Notes under the pieces: model-generated | What the model saw: only the letters and a program-made list of their open reading frames with translations | Told to the model about the DNA's origin: nothing | The model's database searches: none | Made by a program: the position numbers and the translations under genes | Shown: piece by piece, positions 50,030 to 61,520 of the stretch | Layout: each line of letters opens with the position of its first letter | How positions within the stretch are numbered: position 1 is the first letter of the stretch | Assembly (NCBI GenBank): GCA_961205875.1 | Contig: OY540818.1 | Span: 10,948,761 to 11,012,760, forward strand | Length of the DNA: 64,000 nt | Reading direction: 5' to 3' | From: Sialis fuliginosa | Taxonomy: Eukaryota; Arthropoda; Insecta; Megaloptera; Sialidae

Positions 50030-51120
50030 TAAAGTTTCATTTCAATGTTATTTCAGAAATATTTTCTCTCATTTTAATATTACGACGAATTCGAAAATAC
50101 ATTTTTTTTGGAAAGTTATAACTTGATCCAAATTAGTTTTAAACTTCATCCTCAAGTTTGGTCGTAAATAGTAAAAGAAAATTTAGTTTTGACATTTAAT
50201 TTAAGTATTTTAAAGAATTATTTTTGGATAATTAACAATTTACAAAAAAAAAAAACAAGATTAAACGTTCTTTAACAGTTAAATCTTTAGTTAGTAAGAA
50301 TTATCAAATTTCAAAATGAAATTAATAAAGTTATAAAACAATTCCAAGTATCGTTTTTTTCAATTTGGTAATAATTCATAAGAACTTTATAAGTACTTAT
50401 CTATCTACACTCGACGAGAAAATTTAAAACTAATGGTAAATTTGGTTAAAGTTTCAAATTAAAAAAAAGCAAATAATTGCATATGACTGAAATATCATTG
50501 AAATCCCTATGTTCTGTAGTTAAATTTTCAAATATAAAAAGTGTAATGATATTTTATTATTTTCATATATAAAATACTGTTGCATAAAATCAACTGCAGT
50601 AAAAAAATCTATCTACATATATCTATACAGTATAACCATAACGCGAAAATATTATAAATATGTGCATATATACATATACACATTTATGATATAAAACTTG
50701 CTGATGAAATCTGTTTTAGATGTTTTTCAAGAAAGGAGGGAACATAAAAAGATATCATAACGTAGGATGATCGATATCCTAGTGACATATTTAGATGTTT
50801 GTGTACAAAAAAGCGCTACCACTCCTCACGCAGCGGGAGACAGAGTGTCGGCGGCATGGGTACCACTCTCACTCACTCACTATCTACTCCCATAGTCATC
50901 TTTAAGCATCTAGCAACGCGATCCGATTAGCAATCCATGTATGATATGTTTCCATTAAGTTAGATATGCTAGCACTTTTCCTTACCCGCTTAACGAATAC
51001 TGACATATCTTTTACATATACAATCTCATGGTCGTATACAGATAAAATTGTTGTGGGGTTGCTATGTACATGTTTATGTGTTAGTATATTTTATATAATA
51101 ATATAACAGTAGTGACGTTA
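50030..51120. other. gene desert with a short GC-rich patch
   Basis: AT-rich apart from about 50810-50900 (CTCACGCAGCGGGAGACAGA, GTGTCGGCGGCATGGGTACC, then a CTCACTCACTCAC tract). No gene is recognised. Confidence 0.3.
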
Positions 51121-51402
51121 AATATAAATAAAAACAAACTTGTTTGTCTAAACTTCAAAATTTATTTAAGAAAAGGTAATCGCAAGCTTTCGATTCACAG
51201 AATCATCGTCAGGCTATTAATAAAGATTTAAATGTGAGAACGATGTTGTTATCTAATGTCACATGAATATTATTGAGATAACAACATCGTTCTCACATTT
51301 AAATCTTTATCATTAGATGATTCTGTGAATCGAAAGCTTGCGATTACCTTTTCTTAAATAAATTTTGACGTTTAGACAAACAAGTTTGTTTTTATTTATA
51401 TT
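51121..51402. mobile_element. 282-bp near-perfect foldback with hammerhead-like core
   Basis: Arms 51121-51254 and 51276-51402 are reverse complements apart from a few bases; the main difference is a region at 51206-51217 that is shorter on the right. The loop is 21 bp. The minus strand of the left arm reads CTGACGA (51212-51206), a GATTC/GAATC stem, then GAAA (51191-51188), which matches the conserved core of hammerhead ribozymes as found in Penelope-like elements. The right arm has lost the CTGA part. No coding sequence. Confidence 0.7.
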
Positions 51403-53681
51403 TTATATATATATTACATTTCTGATTTCTAGAGAGAGAGAATTGTATGTTAACTTGATTGATAATTCATGGAAAAAATAAATATTTTGACTATCAAAAA
51501 TTTATAAGAAAAAAGTATGACATTAAATAGTAAATATAGCTAAGTAAACAAAGAATATAAAGAAAACAAATTTGATACTTAAAAATTATTGGTCATTTGG
51601 GGAATTTAGGTAGATTTTTAATTTAATGACATAAATTATCTATATAGTACATCTACTTAAATATAAAAACTTGAGTGCTTGTAAAAAATTGACAATCACT
51701 TTTTATTTTAAAACTGTAATTTTTTATCTCGAAAAACAAATAATGTTAAAAGTATGTATCTTATATTAAAATTGTTTAATAACTTCTTTGAAATTAAATT
51801 TCTTAATTTTCATGGATAACACATAATTAATTTACTAATTTTACTGATTATATATTCTTATAGTTGCGAAATAAAAAATACTCTTCTTCACGTTTTTTTA
51901 AAATGAATTATTGTGTTAATGTATTGTAATGTGGGTACTATTGGAGTACCATACTATTATAATATATGAGACGTTTTATGAGAAAATGTGCGTATTAGAA
52001 TCGAATAAATGCGGTAGAAACTTTTTTAAGTATAATAAATAAATAACAATATGAAATATACATTTTCAGATCTAATTAAAGATGAAAAATAGTTTGCGAA
52101 AACGGAAAAGTAATCTTTATCTTATTTTTGGCAATCTTAAATAAAAGTATATATATTTACGTTTTGCTTTAAAATGTCATCTACATATATCGGAACTAAA
52201 GAAAATTCAGTTACTTCAGGAACTTCCCGAACTAACCACTTCTATGCCAATATATGTAGTATATTTTTTAAATTACGTCTTCAAGACAACTAAACATTAA
52301 GTATCTCAACGAGTTCCACGATAACAAAACTTCACTATCTAAACATACATAATCCTAGATGTAGGCTTAAATGCTTCACCGACACCTCCCCTACCTACTA
52401 TTATCTCTAAAACATCCCGATTTGCAATCGGCAATCCCTCACAAACGTTATTTTCCAATCCCAAATACATACGCGTAAGAGCCTTGATATCAGACCTTCA
52501 TCTCCCCTTGTACAGTGACGGTATCACGTTGCAATTGTGGATATTTCTAGTGAGATATTTGATCTTTAATTAGTCTGAACCACAAGACAACTGAACTGTT
52601 ACTATTTAATTTAATTAATTAAACGTTTTAGTTAAATTATGTGGACTACTACAACTGTCGCAATGTTATATTTTGAGTTAGGTGTAAGCATTTTGTTTTT
52701 AAATGAACATTTTATACTCCTATTCCAATGTTAGTTAATTTTGACATAGTTATTTTTTTTTATAAAATGGTTATAGCTCAAGTAACATAAACTTTTCTTA
52801 GGTTTTTTGTAAAACTGAATTAAACCGCAAAAAGTATATCGTAAAAAGGTAATATATCTGTAAAAAGTAATTGAACCCTACCATGTTTGTATTTCACTGG
52901 ATCTTTTATACCATGCAATGCTTGTTTAGGAAGACGTTGGTAATTTGTACTGTTCTCTGTACATTTACCCTAATACTACTGCAATAATCATTCGTGGGTT
53001 ATGTGGATATTGGGTTTTATCCCTCACCGTACTTTGCTGATTCTTAAGGTTTCTGTAGAAAAAGTAAAATACATTTATTTTGGTAAAATTTGTATTCCCA
53101 GTGAAAAACATTTGAAATAACAACTACTTATTAAATAGAATACATTCTGTATTTTAATTGCTAGCATAATAAATTTCAAATAAATCCCCAAATAAATATA
53201 TAAGTGTATAATAAGTTTAGTTTTCGAGTATATACACTAAATTTATGTTAGAAAAACTAACACTTATTTGTTTTACTTTAAAAAACTACATTTTATGGCA
53301 ATGATATGTTTATAGAATTTTGAATCTCATTTTGTTTCAACTGAATATTTCAAACTTTTTTTGATTTTCTATAGGTCTATCAACTTAGTTTTACTTCACT
53401 AATATCCGGTTTTACGAACGATATGTATCTATAGTTTATCTAAAAAGGTTTGATTACCTTGGGTTTTACCAATCCGAGTCTTCACTCGTGTGAGTTGAGC
53501 CTTAACTGCAGAATAAAGTAGCTGTATGCCAAATATCTGTCATAAACTACATTTATTTATTTATTTATTTATTTACAAGATATAATTTTGTTTGTAATAA
53601 TGATATTACTCTATTTGGCTGATGTTGTCAAAGTTTTAAAAGAACTAAACTGCTTTATAATTTAAAATACAGTGAAAGGTA
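51403..53681. other. gene desert with a C-rich/G-poor segment
   Basis: Mostly AT-rich. At about 52200-52520 the plus strand is rich in C and poor in G (CACCGACACCTCCCCTACCT, AATCGGCAATCCCTCACAAA), unlike its surroundings. A (TTTA)n tract lies at about 53551-53574. No gene is recognised. Confidence 0.3.
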
Positions 53682-54089
53682 TAGGGAAGACCGGGGCTAT
53701 TGTCCATAGGGGTAGGCAGACTGACCGTGAATAAAGTTGCACGTGTGTGCGTCCAACTGTACCGAAATTCAATGTAGAAACAAGCATCCTTTCTTCTTGT
53801 TCAATTACGCTAGACGTGCCATCACAAATTGATTAAGTTTTTTTGTTTTTACCTATGCTTTATGTACATAGTTCCAAAAAAAAACGTTTTAATGTTATTT
53901 TTGAATTTTCTTATTAGACAAATGAACTGTTTTTATGTAGGTAGTTAAAATAAAATACCTAAACATACTCGCACTTATTTTTATTATACAGTTTATTCCA
54001 AGTTGATAAAGACATAGGAAATTTAACAATTTGACCACTTCTAATGGCCCCCATGTTAAGTGTCCTATATCTTAATCAGCTTGGAATAC
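53682..54089. repeat. GGGAAGACCGGGG repeat end and 24-bp inverted pair
   Basis: TAGGGAAGACCGGGGCTATT at 53682 is a third copy of the terminus at 15336 and 31863. Further on, TTCCAAGTTGATAAAGACAT (53996) and its inverse ending at 54086 pair at 21 of 24 positions around a 43-bp spacer. Whether both belong to one element is uncertain. Confidence 0.4.
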
Positions 54090-54195
54090 ATTGTATAATT
54101 CAGATATTGAAAAACTGGTCAACCAGCGCCTATATCTGCTATTTATTTTACAAACATAGGTACTATATATTGTTCATATCCACTTTCCCTCTCAG

Positions 54196-54254
54196 TGTCG
54201 CCGCCACTGCAGATAGTGACGGTGGTGCGCCGCGGCGCTAAAAGGGAATATAAA
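54196..54254 (+). promoter_or_regulatory. GC-rich island with strong splice-acceptor-like start
   Basis: CCACTTTCCCTCTCAG at 54180-54195 is an excellent polypyrimidine/AG acceptor, followed by a GC-rich 45 bp (GCCGCCACTGCAGATAGTGA). One downstream frame reads SPPLQIVTVVRRGAKREYK then stop. This could be a terminal exon of an unseen transcript, or a coincidence within a CpG-rich regulatory element. No family recognised. Confidence 0.22.
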
Positions 54255-54299
54255 TGATATCGCATACGCGCGCTGATACGCTCTCATGCACACGGGCAC

Positions 54300-56545
54300 A
54301 CATTCACTTATACAAACACGTAAATGTATAATAGCGCACACGTACAAGCACACATACTCACTCACACCAAAATAAATAAAGAATATTCCTCTCCACATAT
54401 TATATTATATTTTATGTATACATAAATGCGTGCCTGCGTGCTGTATATTCCTTTTTCCAAATCCGGAAACTATTTTACGTGCGGTTTCATGTATTAAATG
54501 TGAAGTACAGATAAAATTTATCTTATTTGATAAGTTACTTCAGCTATAGACTTGACATGGAACTGGATTGAACTAGAATCTACATACGTGTTAATAGAAG
54601 CTGAAACTTATATATTTTTTTTATAAAAAATAAAAAATGAACCTACTTTAAGGGGGAAAGCCACTGTGTGTGATTTTTTATGCATTTAAAAAAAATACAT
54701 ATACATATTAAAAAATATTTAAAAAAAATTAAGTTAAAATTCCAAGTTACAGTTAATTTAGTGAGACCAGATAACGTGGTCGGTTATGACCCTCAAAAAT
54801 CAAAGACGAATGAACCGATTACAATTTTTTTCTTCTAAATTTTCGTAATCGCAGTGGCTATGTCTGTGCGTAGCCAATTTTTCAATTATTGATATTTAGT
54901 TTTTTAAGACCGCTTGAATTAATAAAAAGGTGTTAAAAATAAAAAAAATAAAAAACTTTCAAACCGTCACCATTATGTAAAAAATTAAATAGGCTAAGCA
55001 CACCCATAGCTACAATCATATTTATTTATAACCGATCCAGAAATTGCGATGGAACCATGGAAAAAAATATTTATTTTGGTCGCCCAATCGAGGCTCATAA
55101 CTTTGTAAATTTTTAATATTTATCAATAAAAATTGGTATTCAATAAGTTGAATATACACTAAATAAAATGTCCTCTACCCGATCCTAAAATAATTAGTTA
55201 TACTTGGGAAAAAAATTCCCAAATATTGACAATTTTTCTACCCGTCAAAACGAAAACGAACTAAAAAGCAAAATATAAACAAAAACAGCAAACTAATAAT
55301 TATCTTAAAATTTTTTAATAGGTACATTATTCAACGGTGAAAATCACGTAGTCTGTTTAGAGTTATTTAAGTGAGAGTTATGACAGCCTAGCCATTCTTA
55401 GCCAAACCGGCGGTGATGCGATGTATTAAAAAATCATTTATGTATTATTTTTAACAAACATAAAAAATAATTTAAATTTAACTATCCCTGTCCGTCAACT
55501 GAAGATCTTGGAGATATAGCTATCTATGCTTACAACGTTTATGTCTAAATACGAAGTTACCTGATTCGAAAGATATAAAACAATTCCGTTAATTGTTTTA
55601 GTGAGACTTGTGCCAATTTCAAAAAGTTTTTAGTAATTTTATGGGATACTCGTATAACGTACGCAGATAAAATATATTTTATTTTTACACACTACAAAAA
55701 ATAAAAAATTGAACAAAATGTGTAAAGTACGTGCACCGGAAAGACCTTTCCTGCCAGCCAGAGTAGTAAATATCAGCTTAAATTGTACATTTTACCAATT
55801 TTCTTTTATCTTTTTTATTATTTTTACCTGGAACACAAATATTGTTTATTATTGAAGTGGTTACCAAACAGTTATGAAATTAAAATAACAACATAAAGAG
55901 ACTCTTGGGTTTTGAGAATAAGTAATGTTCATTATTTTTTAAAGTAACCTTTTTGAATAGCCCTGAAAAGTGTCATTGATATGGATAACAATAAATATTA
56001 AAAAAACTGATTAAGGCATACATTATATGCTATTACAGTTTGTTTCTTATTTTTATAATTTAAAAAAATTGTTTAAAATTTCAAGTTTATAACTAATCAT
56101 TTCTGCTGTGATAGGCAAGCAGATAGACAGACGGACCGACAACTAAGAGAGATTAATAGTGTTGTTGTTGTTGAATTATGGAACCCTGATAAATAAACAA
56201 TTTTAATACATATATTAATATTCGAGTATGCAAAAACTTGGAAACAAAGAACTGATATTGTAGTATTCATCCTGTTATTTATAAAAAAAACTCGGTATAA
56301 TTTTTCCAAAGGGAATAATACACGTGCAGTGGTCATATGAAAGAATTGAAACGTGAAACAAACGGAGATTATAAACAAAGGTTGAAGCTTTACTCTCCCA
56401 TAACATAATTTCTTCATTAATACTTGGTGTTATATCCTTTTAAACACCTTATGATGAGCATGTGCTCTGTAACGTACACTTTTAATTGAAAAAACGTGTT
56501 TTCTTTTCAAATTAAAAATGCTTTTTCAAGGCAGACGTGATTTTA
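54300..56545. other. gene desert, no gene seen
   Basis: AT-rich, with CA-rich short tracts to about 54370. No coding sequence, RNA gene or element with paired ends was recognised. A GTTGTTGTTGTTG run lies at about 56160-56172. Confidence 0.3.
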
Positions 56546-57708
56546 TCATAAAATAATTCGGGCAAGACATACACGAGTGTATGCCATAAGGGTTCCGAAG
56601 TACGCACTACGTGAAATGTTTGGAACCACTTACAGGTGCATTTTTAAGTTAAAGTTAAAATATAAAAAAGTGTCAAGTTCTACTAATTGAGATCTATATT
56701 TTGACATACCACATGCCTAGATATCAAAAAAACAATTTTTTATGACGCCCCTCCCTATAATTCCAAAATTTCAAATTATATTGTTGATTTTAGTATTTGT
56801 CGTTGGTAGTCCTACCAAAGCCTCGTTACCAAATTTTTTTCAGATTTTTTGAGCCAGTAGTTACAGAGATAGAGGGGGGGGGACAAAATAAAACACTGCT
56901 TTTAGCCCCCTACAGGCGCCATTTTTGAGTTAGAAAAAAAATAAAAAATATGGTCATGTTCTACGAGTTGAGATGTACATTTTGACATATCACATGCCTA
57001 GATATGAAAATAAAAAATTTAAATTATCTTACACCCCTCCCTATTATTCCAAAATTTAAAATTATATTATTGACTTTAGTATTTGTCGTTGGTAGTCCCA
57101 CCAAAACCTCGTTACCAAATTTTTTTCAGATTTTTTGAGCCGGTAGTTACAGAGTTAGAGGGGGGGGGGACAAAATAATATACTGCTTTTAGCCCCCTAC
57201 AGGCGCCGTTTTTGAGTAAGAAAAAAAATAAAAAATAGGGGCATATTCTACTAATTGAGACGTAAATTTTGACGTGCCACACGTCTTGATATACAATTTT
57301 TTTGTTTTTTTGGATTTGCTTTAAAGCCCCCTACAGGCACCATTTTTGATTTAGAAAAAAAATTAAAAAAGGGTCAAATTCCGCTTGTTTGGTTATACAT
57401 TTTAACGTGCCACATGTCTTGATATAAAAAAAAATATTTTTTTTACCTAGCTTTAGCTCCTTATTGCCCCCCCTGAAAAATTATTTATTCAATAAATTTG
57501 TACATATTTTACTAGAGGGCGTCATTTTACATGTTCAGTAAAAATTTCAAGTTTCTAGCTTATATAGTTTACGAGCTATTTAGCTTTGAGTGAAAAGGAC
57601 GGACGGACGGACGGACGGACGGACATACGGACGGACGACAAAGCGATTAATGTTTTTAGGGTTCCGAAGAAACCCTATTAATATAGGGTTTCTTCGGAAC
57701 CCTAAAAA
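56546..57708 (-). mobile_element. repeat element with internal tandem units, palindrome and terminal hairpin
   Basis: Minus orientation. The 5' side (right) is a perfect palindrome with arms 57653-57678 and 57683-57708 containing AGGGTTCCGAAGAAACCC. Next comes a (GGAC)n tract at 57597-57635. Then there are repeat units marked by ACAGGxGC at 57332, 57199, 56912 and 56632 (spacings 133, 287, 280). The 3' side is CTTCGGAACCCT (56600-56589) and a hairpin CATACAC/GTGTATG. AGGGTTCCG..CGGAACCCT termini plus a hairpin recur at 60499-60875. A similar lepidopteran repeat is known to me; class uncertain. Confidence 0.6.
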
Positions 57709-57834
57709 TATGATTAGAATGTAGTCACTATTTTTAGATACATATAAATGATGTAGGTATAATCTATTCGGAGAAATGTAAATAAATATATTATATAGAG
57801 ATAATATATAATTTTTTTAATCGTAGATTTTAAT

Positions 57835-58090
57835 AGTACATAACTCATGAAGAACTGAATTGATTTTAATGAAATTTGGTTTCTTAGTTGTGTGTATTGT
57901 AAAAAATAAAAATGAGCAAAATCGTGTATGTGGAGAAGGGGGGGTTGAAGGTGATATTCAAATGTTTTTATTTATTTTTTTCAAAATATCTCAAGAATGA
58001 CGTATATTACGTGTATAAATCTATTTTGTAGATCATTAAATTTTTTATAAAAAATGTCACTACAACTTTTCTAATAAAATACTCCCTTAA
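57835..58090 (+). repeat. dispersed repeat family B, truncated copy
   Basis: ACATAACTCATGAAGAACTG, ATTTTAATGAAATTTGGTTT, AAAATCGTGTATGTGGAGAA and TCAAAATATCTCAAGAATGA keep the family order, but the microsatellite side is missing. Confidence 0.5.
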
Positions 58091-60498
58091 GAAAATCTAT
58101 GTTTGCAGAATATATTTTAAAAATATGTAAATAGCTTAAACATTAAATCTAATTCTTTAAATTTTTTGTGTATTCATTTTTTTAATTGTTAATATAACAA
58201 CAATAATAACAATGGTTTTCATCGTTATTTATTATTTTTTTAAACTAAAAAGTTTAACCAACAGCATTAAAACTAAGTAAACAAATAAAAATTATAAAAT
58301 TATAAAATTTTTACAAATTCAGGTAATTTCAAAGTAATTTTAATAAAACCAAGTTTTAATAAATTTTATCATACTTCGTTATAAAACCAGTCTTTATTAC
58401 AAGTACAATTAACTGTAATTAAAACTCCATCAACTATAAACCGAGATTTTCTAGGATAAAACTACTATATAAGATGGAATAAGATTAAGACGGAGTTTAA
58501 GATGTGACGATTATTTTGATTAAAGTATTTAAGGTACTTTTTCCTTATCATGAATTATTGTAGAATGCTATTGTTTGGAAGAAGGTAATATATGTTAATT
58601 TATGTTTTACTACATATTGTTTTATAGCTGTAATTCTAAATTTATGCTCATATTTAAAAACGTTTTCGATATATTTAAAATTATAAATATTAAATTTTAA
58701 TACCTTAAAATTATAAATCTAATGGTGAAGATAGTATATTATAGCTATGAATAGTACAAAAAACGCTTATTAAATTATCAAGGTTATTAAAATTTTCTTA
58801 ATTATCCAGCATGATGTCTGATTCATGGAAGTAAGTAATTATCTTATTTTTTGTTTTAACACAAATAAAAGTTGATCAAACTATTGAATATAATGATATA
58901 AAATTAATTTGATACGTATTTTACACCTGCAAAAGTGTTTCTCCGACGTGTGTGAAATCCCGTAATAGCAGAGAAAGTTTTTTTCTGATTATTATTTAAA
59001 ATAGTAAGTATACATTTTTATGATAGAAAAATATTACTAAAAAAATTACTTTTTCGTGAATTCACGCAACTGAAGCATCATAAATAAAAATAATAAATAA
59101 TAATAAAAAACTTTTAATAAATAATAATAATTATTATTACAATTATAATTTTAGTGGTATACTATATATTAAGTACCACTAGTATAAGAAAACCCAATTG
59201 TCAGTGTTTAAGATTTCCTTTATTCCGATCAACGGATTTTAGGTACATTTTCCTTATCAAGGATTATTCGTACATTTTATTGAAAGGCATTTCCAAGCAA
59301 ATGGTTACCCTAAAGTTTGTTTTTATTATCGAGCCATTGCTGTTTTGACTTAATGATTATAGTTTGCTCTGGCGCACAGACAACAGAATGCTAACGAGCT
59401 ACTTTCGTTACGAAACCTGTATTATTTAGCTTATGACGCCATCAAACTTACGAGGAAAAAAAGTTACACGCTTCTCCTAACATAACAATGCTTTACTGAA
59501 TGTTTGCGAGACTAAACGTTATTTTAAAAGATTTTTTCACGTTTTCGTAAAAACGGAAATTGACTTCGTTAGAATGTTTAAATCTTCTACTGTTTTGAAA
59601 ATAACAGCGCGTGAGATTATGGTTCTTGTTTTATTTATAACGATAATATTGGTACAATTATGTTGTTTTGATTTTTAAACTTGGAAGTGATTTATTTTTG
59701 TTAATTTTAATGGTTATTCAATTTATTATTTATTTATTAGTGATAAATGTTTTATTTTAGACTAGAATTTCTACAAGACTTAAGCAAATGTCCACAATTA
59801 GGTACATCAAAATAACATTTTTATAAAATTTTATTATAAAATGTTGGTTCTAAATTTTCTTTAAAACGGACCTACCCTAAACCACTTATCATTCTAGAGC
59901 TTAAGCTTCTCAACAGTTAAAGTCCCATTAAAATCGGTTCAGTAGATGTCGTGTAAATATAGTCATGGATTGTAAAAATAATTGTACAGACAAACAATAT
60001 ATAGATCTATATATACAAGTATTAATGATATTTATAGTTTCATTGCTTTGTTTTCCTTTGACTACAATTGTAAATTAAGGTAACTAGTTTACTAACGTTC
60101 ATTAACAAGTACAAAAAAGAATACATTTAACTTTAATTGTATCTTAAACTCATTATTACTGTATTGTCGTATGACAGTTACAAGCTAATGAAACATACAT
60201 ATATAAATATAGGTGTTATTTTTATAATATATACAAATACATACATTTAATTTTATCTTCGTTTCACTATTCAGTAATTGTCTTTTGTACTGGATTTTAA
60301 AATAAATGTAAATGTCTTAATTCGCTAAAAATAATTGCTATAATTATACTAATTACAAGTCTATACAAAAACGTTTCTAGAATTACAATGGATTTCTTTT
60401 TGTTCAGAGTAGAAATTGTTAAATTAATTTCGAAGGTTTTATATTTTAATTATACTAATCAACATTAGATTATAACAAGGTTTTGTAACATCACCATT
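58091..60498. other. gene desert, AT-rich
   Basis: (AAT)n/(AATA)n tracts lie at about 59084-59140. No gene, RNA or paired repeat ends are recognised. Confidence 0.3.
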
Positions 60499-60875
60499 TT
60501 TTAGGGTTCCGTTGAAAACTAGTAGTTTTGTTCTGTCTGTTCGAAATTTGGTATACGGACGTAGATTGATAACCCAAAAACTGAGATGAGATTTTTGAAA
60601 AAAATAAAAATAATTTTTTTGGACCCCCTTCCAATAGACTGAAAAGTATATAAAAAATGTCTTAGGATCTTTTGATTTTAACCCTTCAGTCACGATATAT
60701 TTGCTTTTAAATGTCGTTATCACAGCGCCCTCCCCCATCTGGTTTCTAATCTATTAATTCAAAAAATCTGAAAAAATTTCAAAATGTAGCTTTTAATTAG
60801 TACTTTTTTTTATAAATCGTAGTGAGAATGACTACGGAACCCTATCATGTGCGTGCGTAACACGCACCTGACCGT
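60499..60875 (+). mobile_element. AGGGTTCCGT...ACGGAACCCT repeat with terminal hairpin
   Basis: AGGGTTCCGT (60503-60512) and ACGGAACCCT (60834-60843) are perfect inverted ends. Immediately after the right one is a 7-bp stem GTGCGTG (60849-60855) / CACGCAC (60861-60867) followed by CTGACCG. This layout equals that of the 56546-57708 element although the interior differs. An antisense 99-residue frame across it is incidental. Confidence 0.6.
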
Positions 60876-61204
60876 TTTATTTTATGAAAAACATTAGTTA
60901 AATAATTTATCAGATTACCTACATTCCATGTATATTTCAAAATATTTGTAGTTAATTAAAAACAATTCGCAGAAATATTATAAAACAAAATAAACAAACC
61001 AAAAAAGTGTTAATTAGTTTCAACAAAATTTTGATTTGTTTAAAAATTTTAGTGATGTATATAATGAAAATGAAATATAAATTTTTTATTCGGTGGTGTT
61101 GGATATTTTTATATGAAATTCTACTACTAATTAAAAATATATTTACATGAAAATTCTCAGAATACATATTGCTTTCGTCATATCCAATGGGTAGGAGGAA
61201 AAAA

Positions 61205-61520
61205 TCATTTCGTTTCAGATAAAAAAAAAACACTTTTCGTTCTTTGTTTGTAAGTATGTTCTTGTCTTGTCACACGCATAACTCACGAACCACTGAACCG
61301 ATTTTAATGAAACTTTTTAAAATTGAGTCTGGTAAGTAGATGACCCCCCAAAAAACATCAAAATCGTATGTAGGGGAGGGAGAGTATCTAAAATTAATCA
61401 TTTAAAAATATATTTCAAGAATGACATGGATATTACGAATTATTTGTAAAGCATTAACATTTCTATAAGAAAAATTATTACAATTTTTGTAGTAGTAAAA
61501 TATTCCCATTAAGGCATGTC
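61205..61520 (+). repeat. dispersed repeat family B, copy
   Basis: AACACTTTTCGTTCTTTGTT, CTTGTCACACGCATAACTCA, CGAACCACTGAACCGATTTT, AAAATCGTATGTAGGGGAGG and ATTTCAAGAATGACATGGAT follow the order of 33150-33480. The CCGT microsatellite is replaced by an unrelated stretch. Confidence 0.6.

Noticed and set aside
60439..60738. 99-residue minus-strand frame
   Set aside because: It lies across the AGGGTTCCGT repeat element and its composition follows the repeat; no protein family resemblance.
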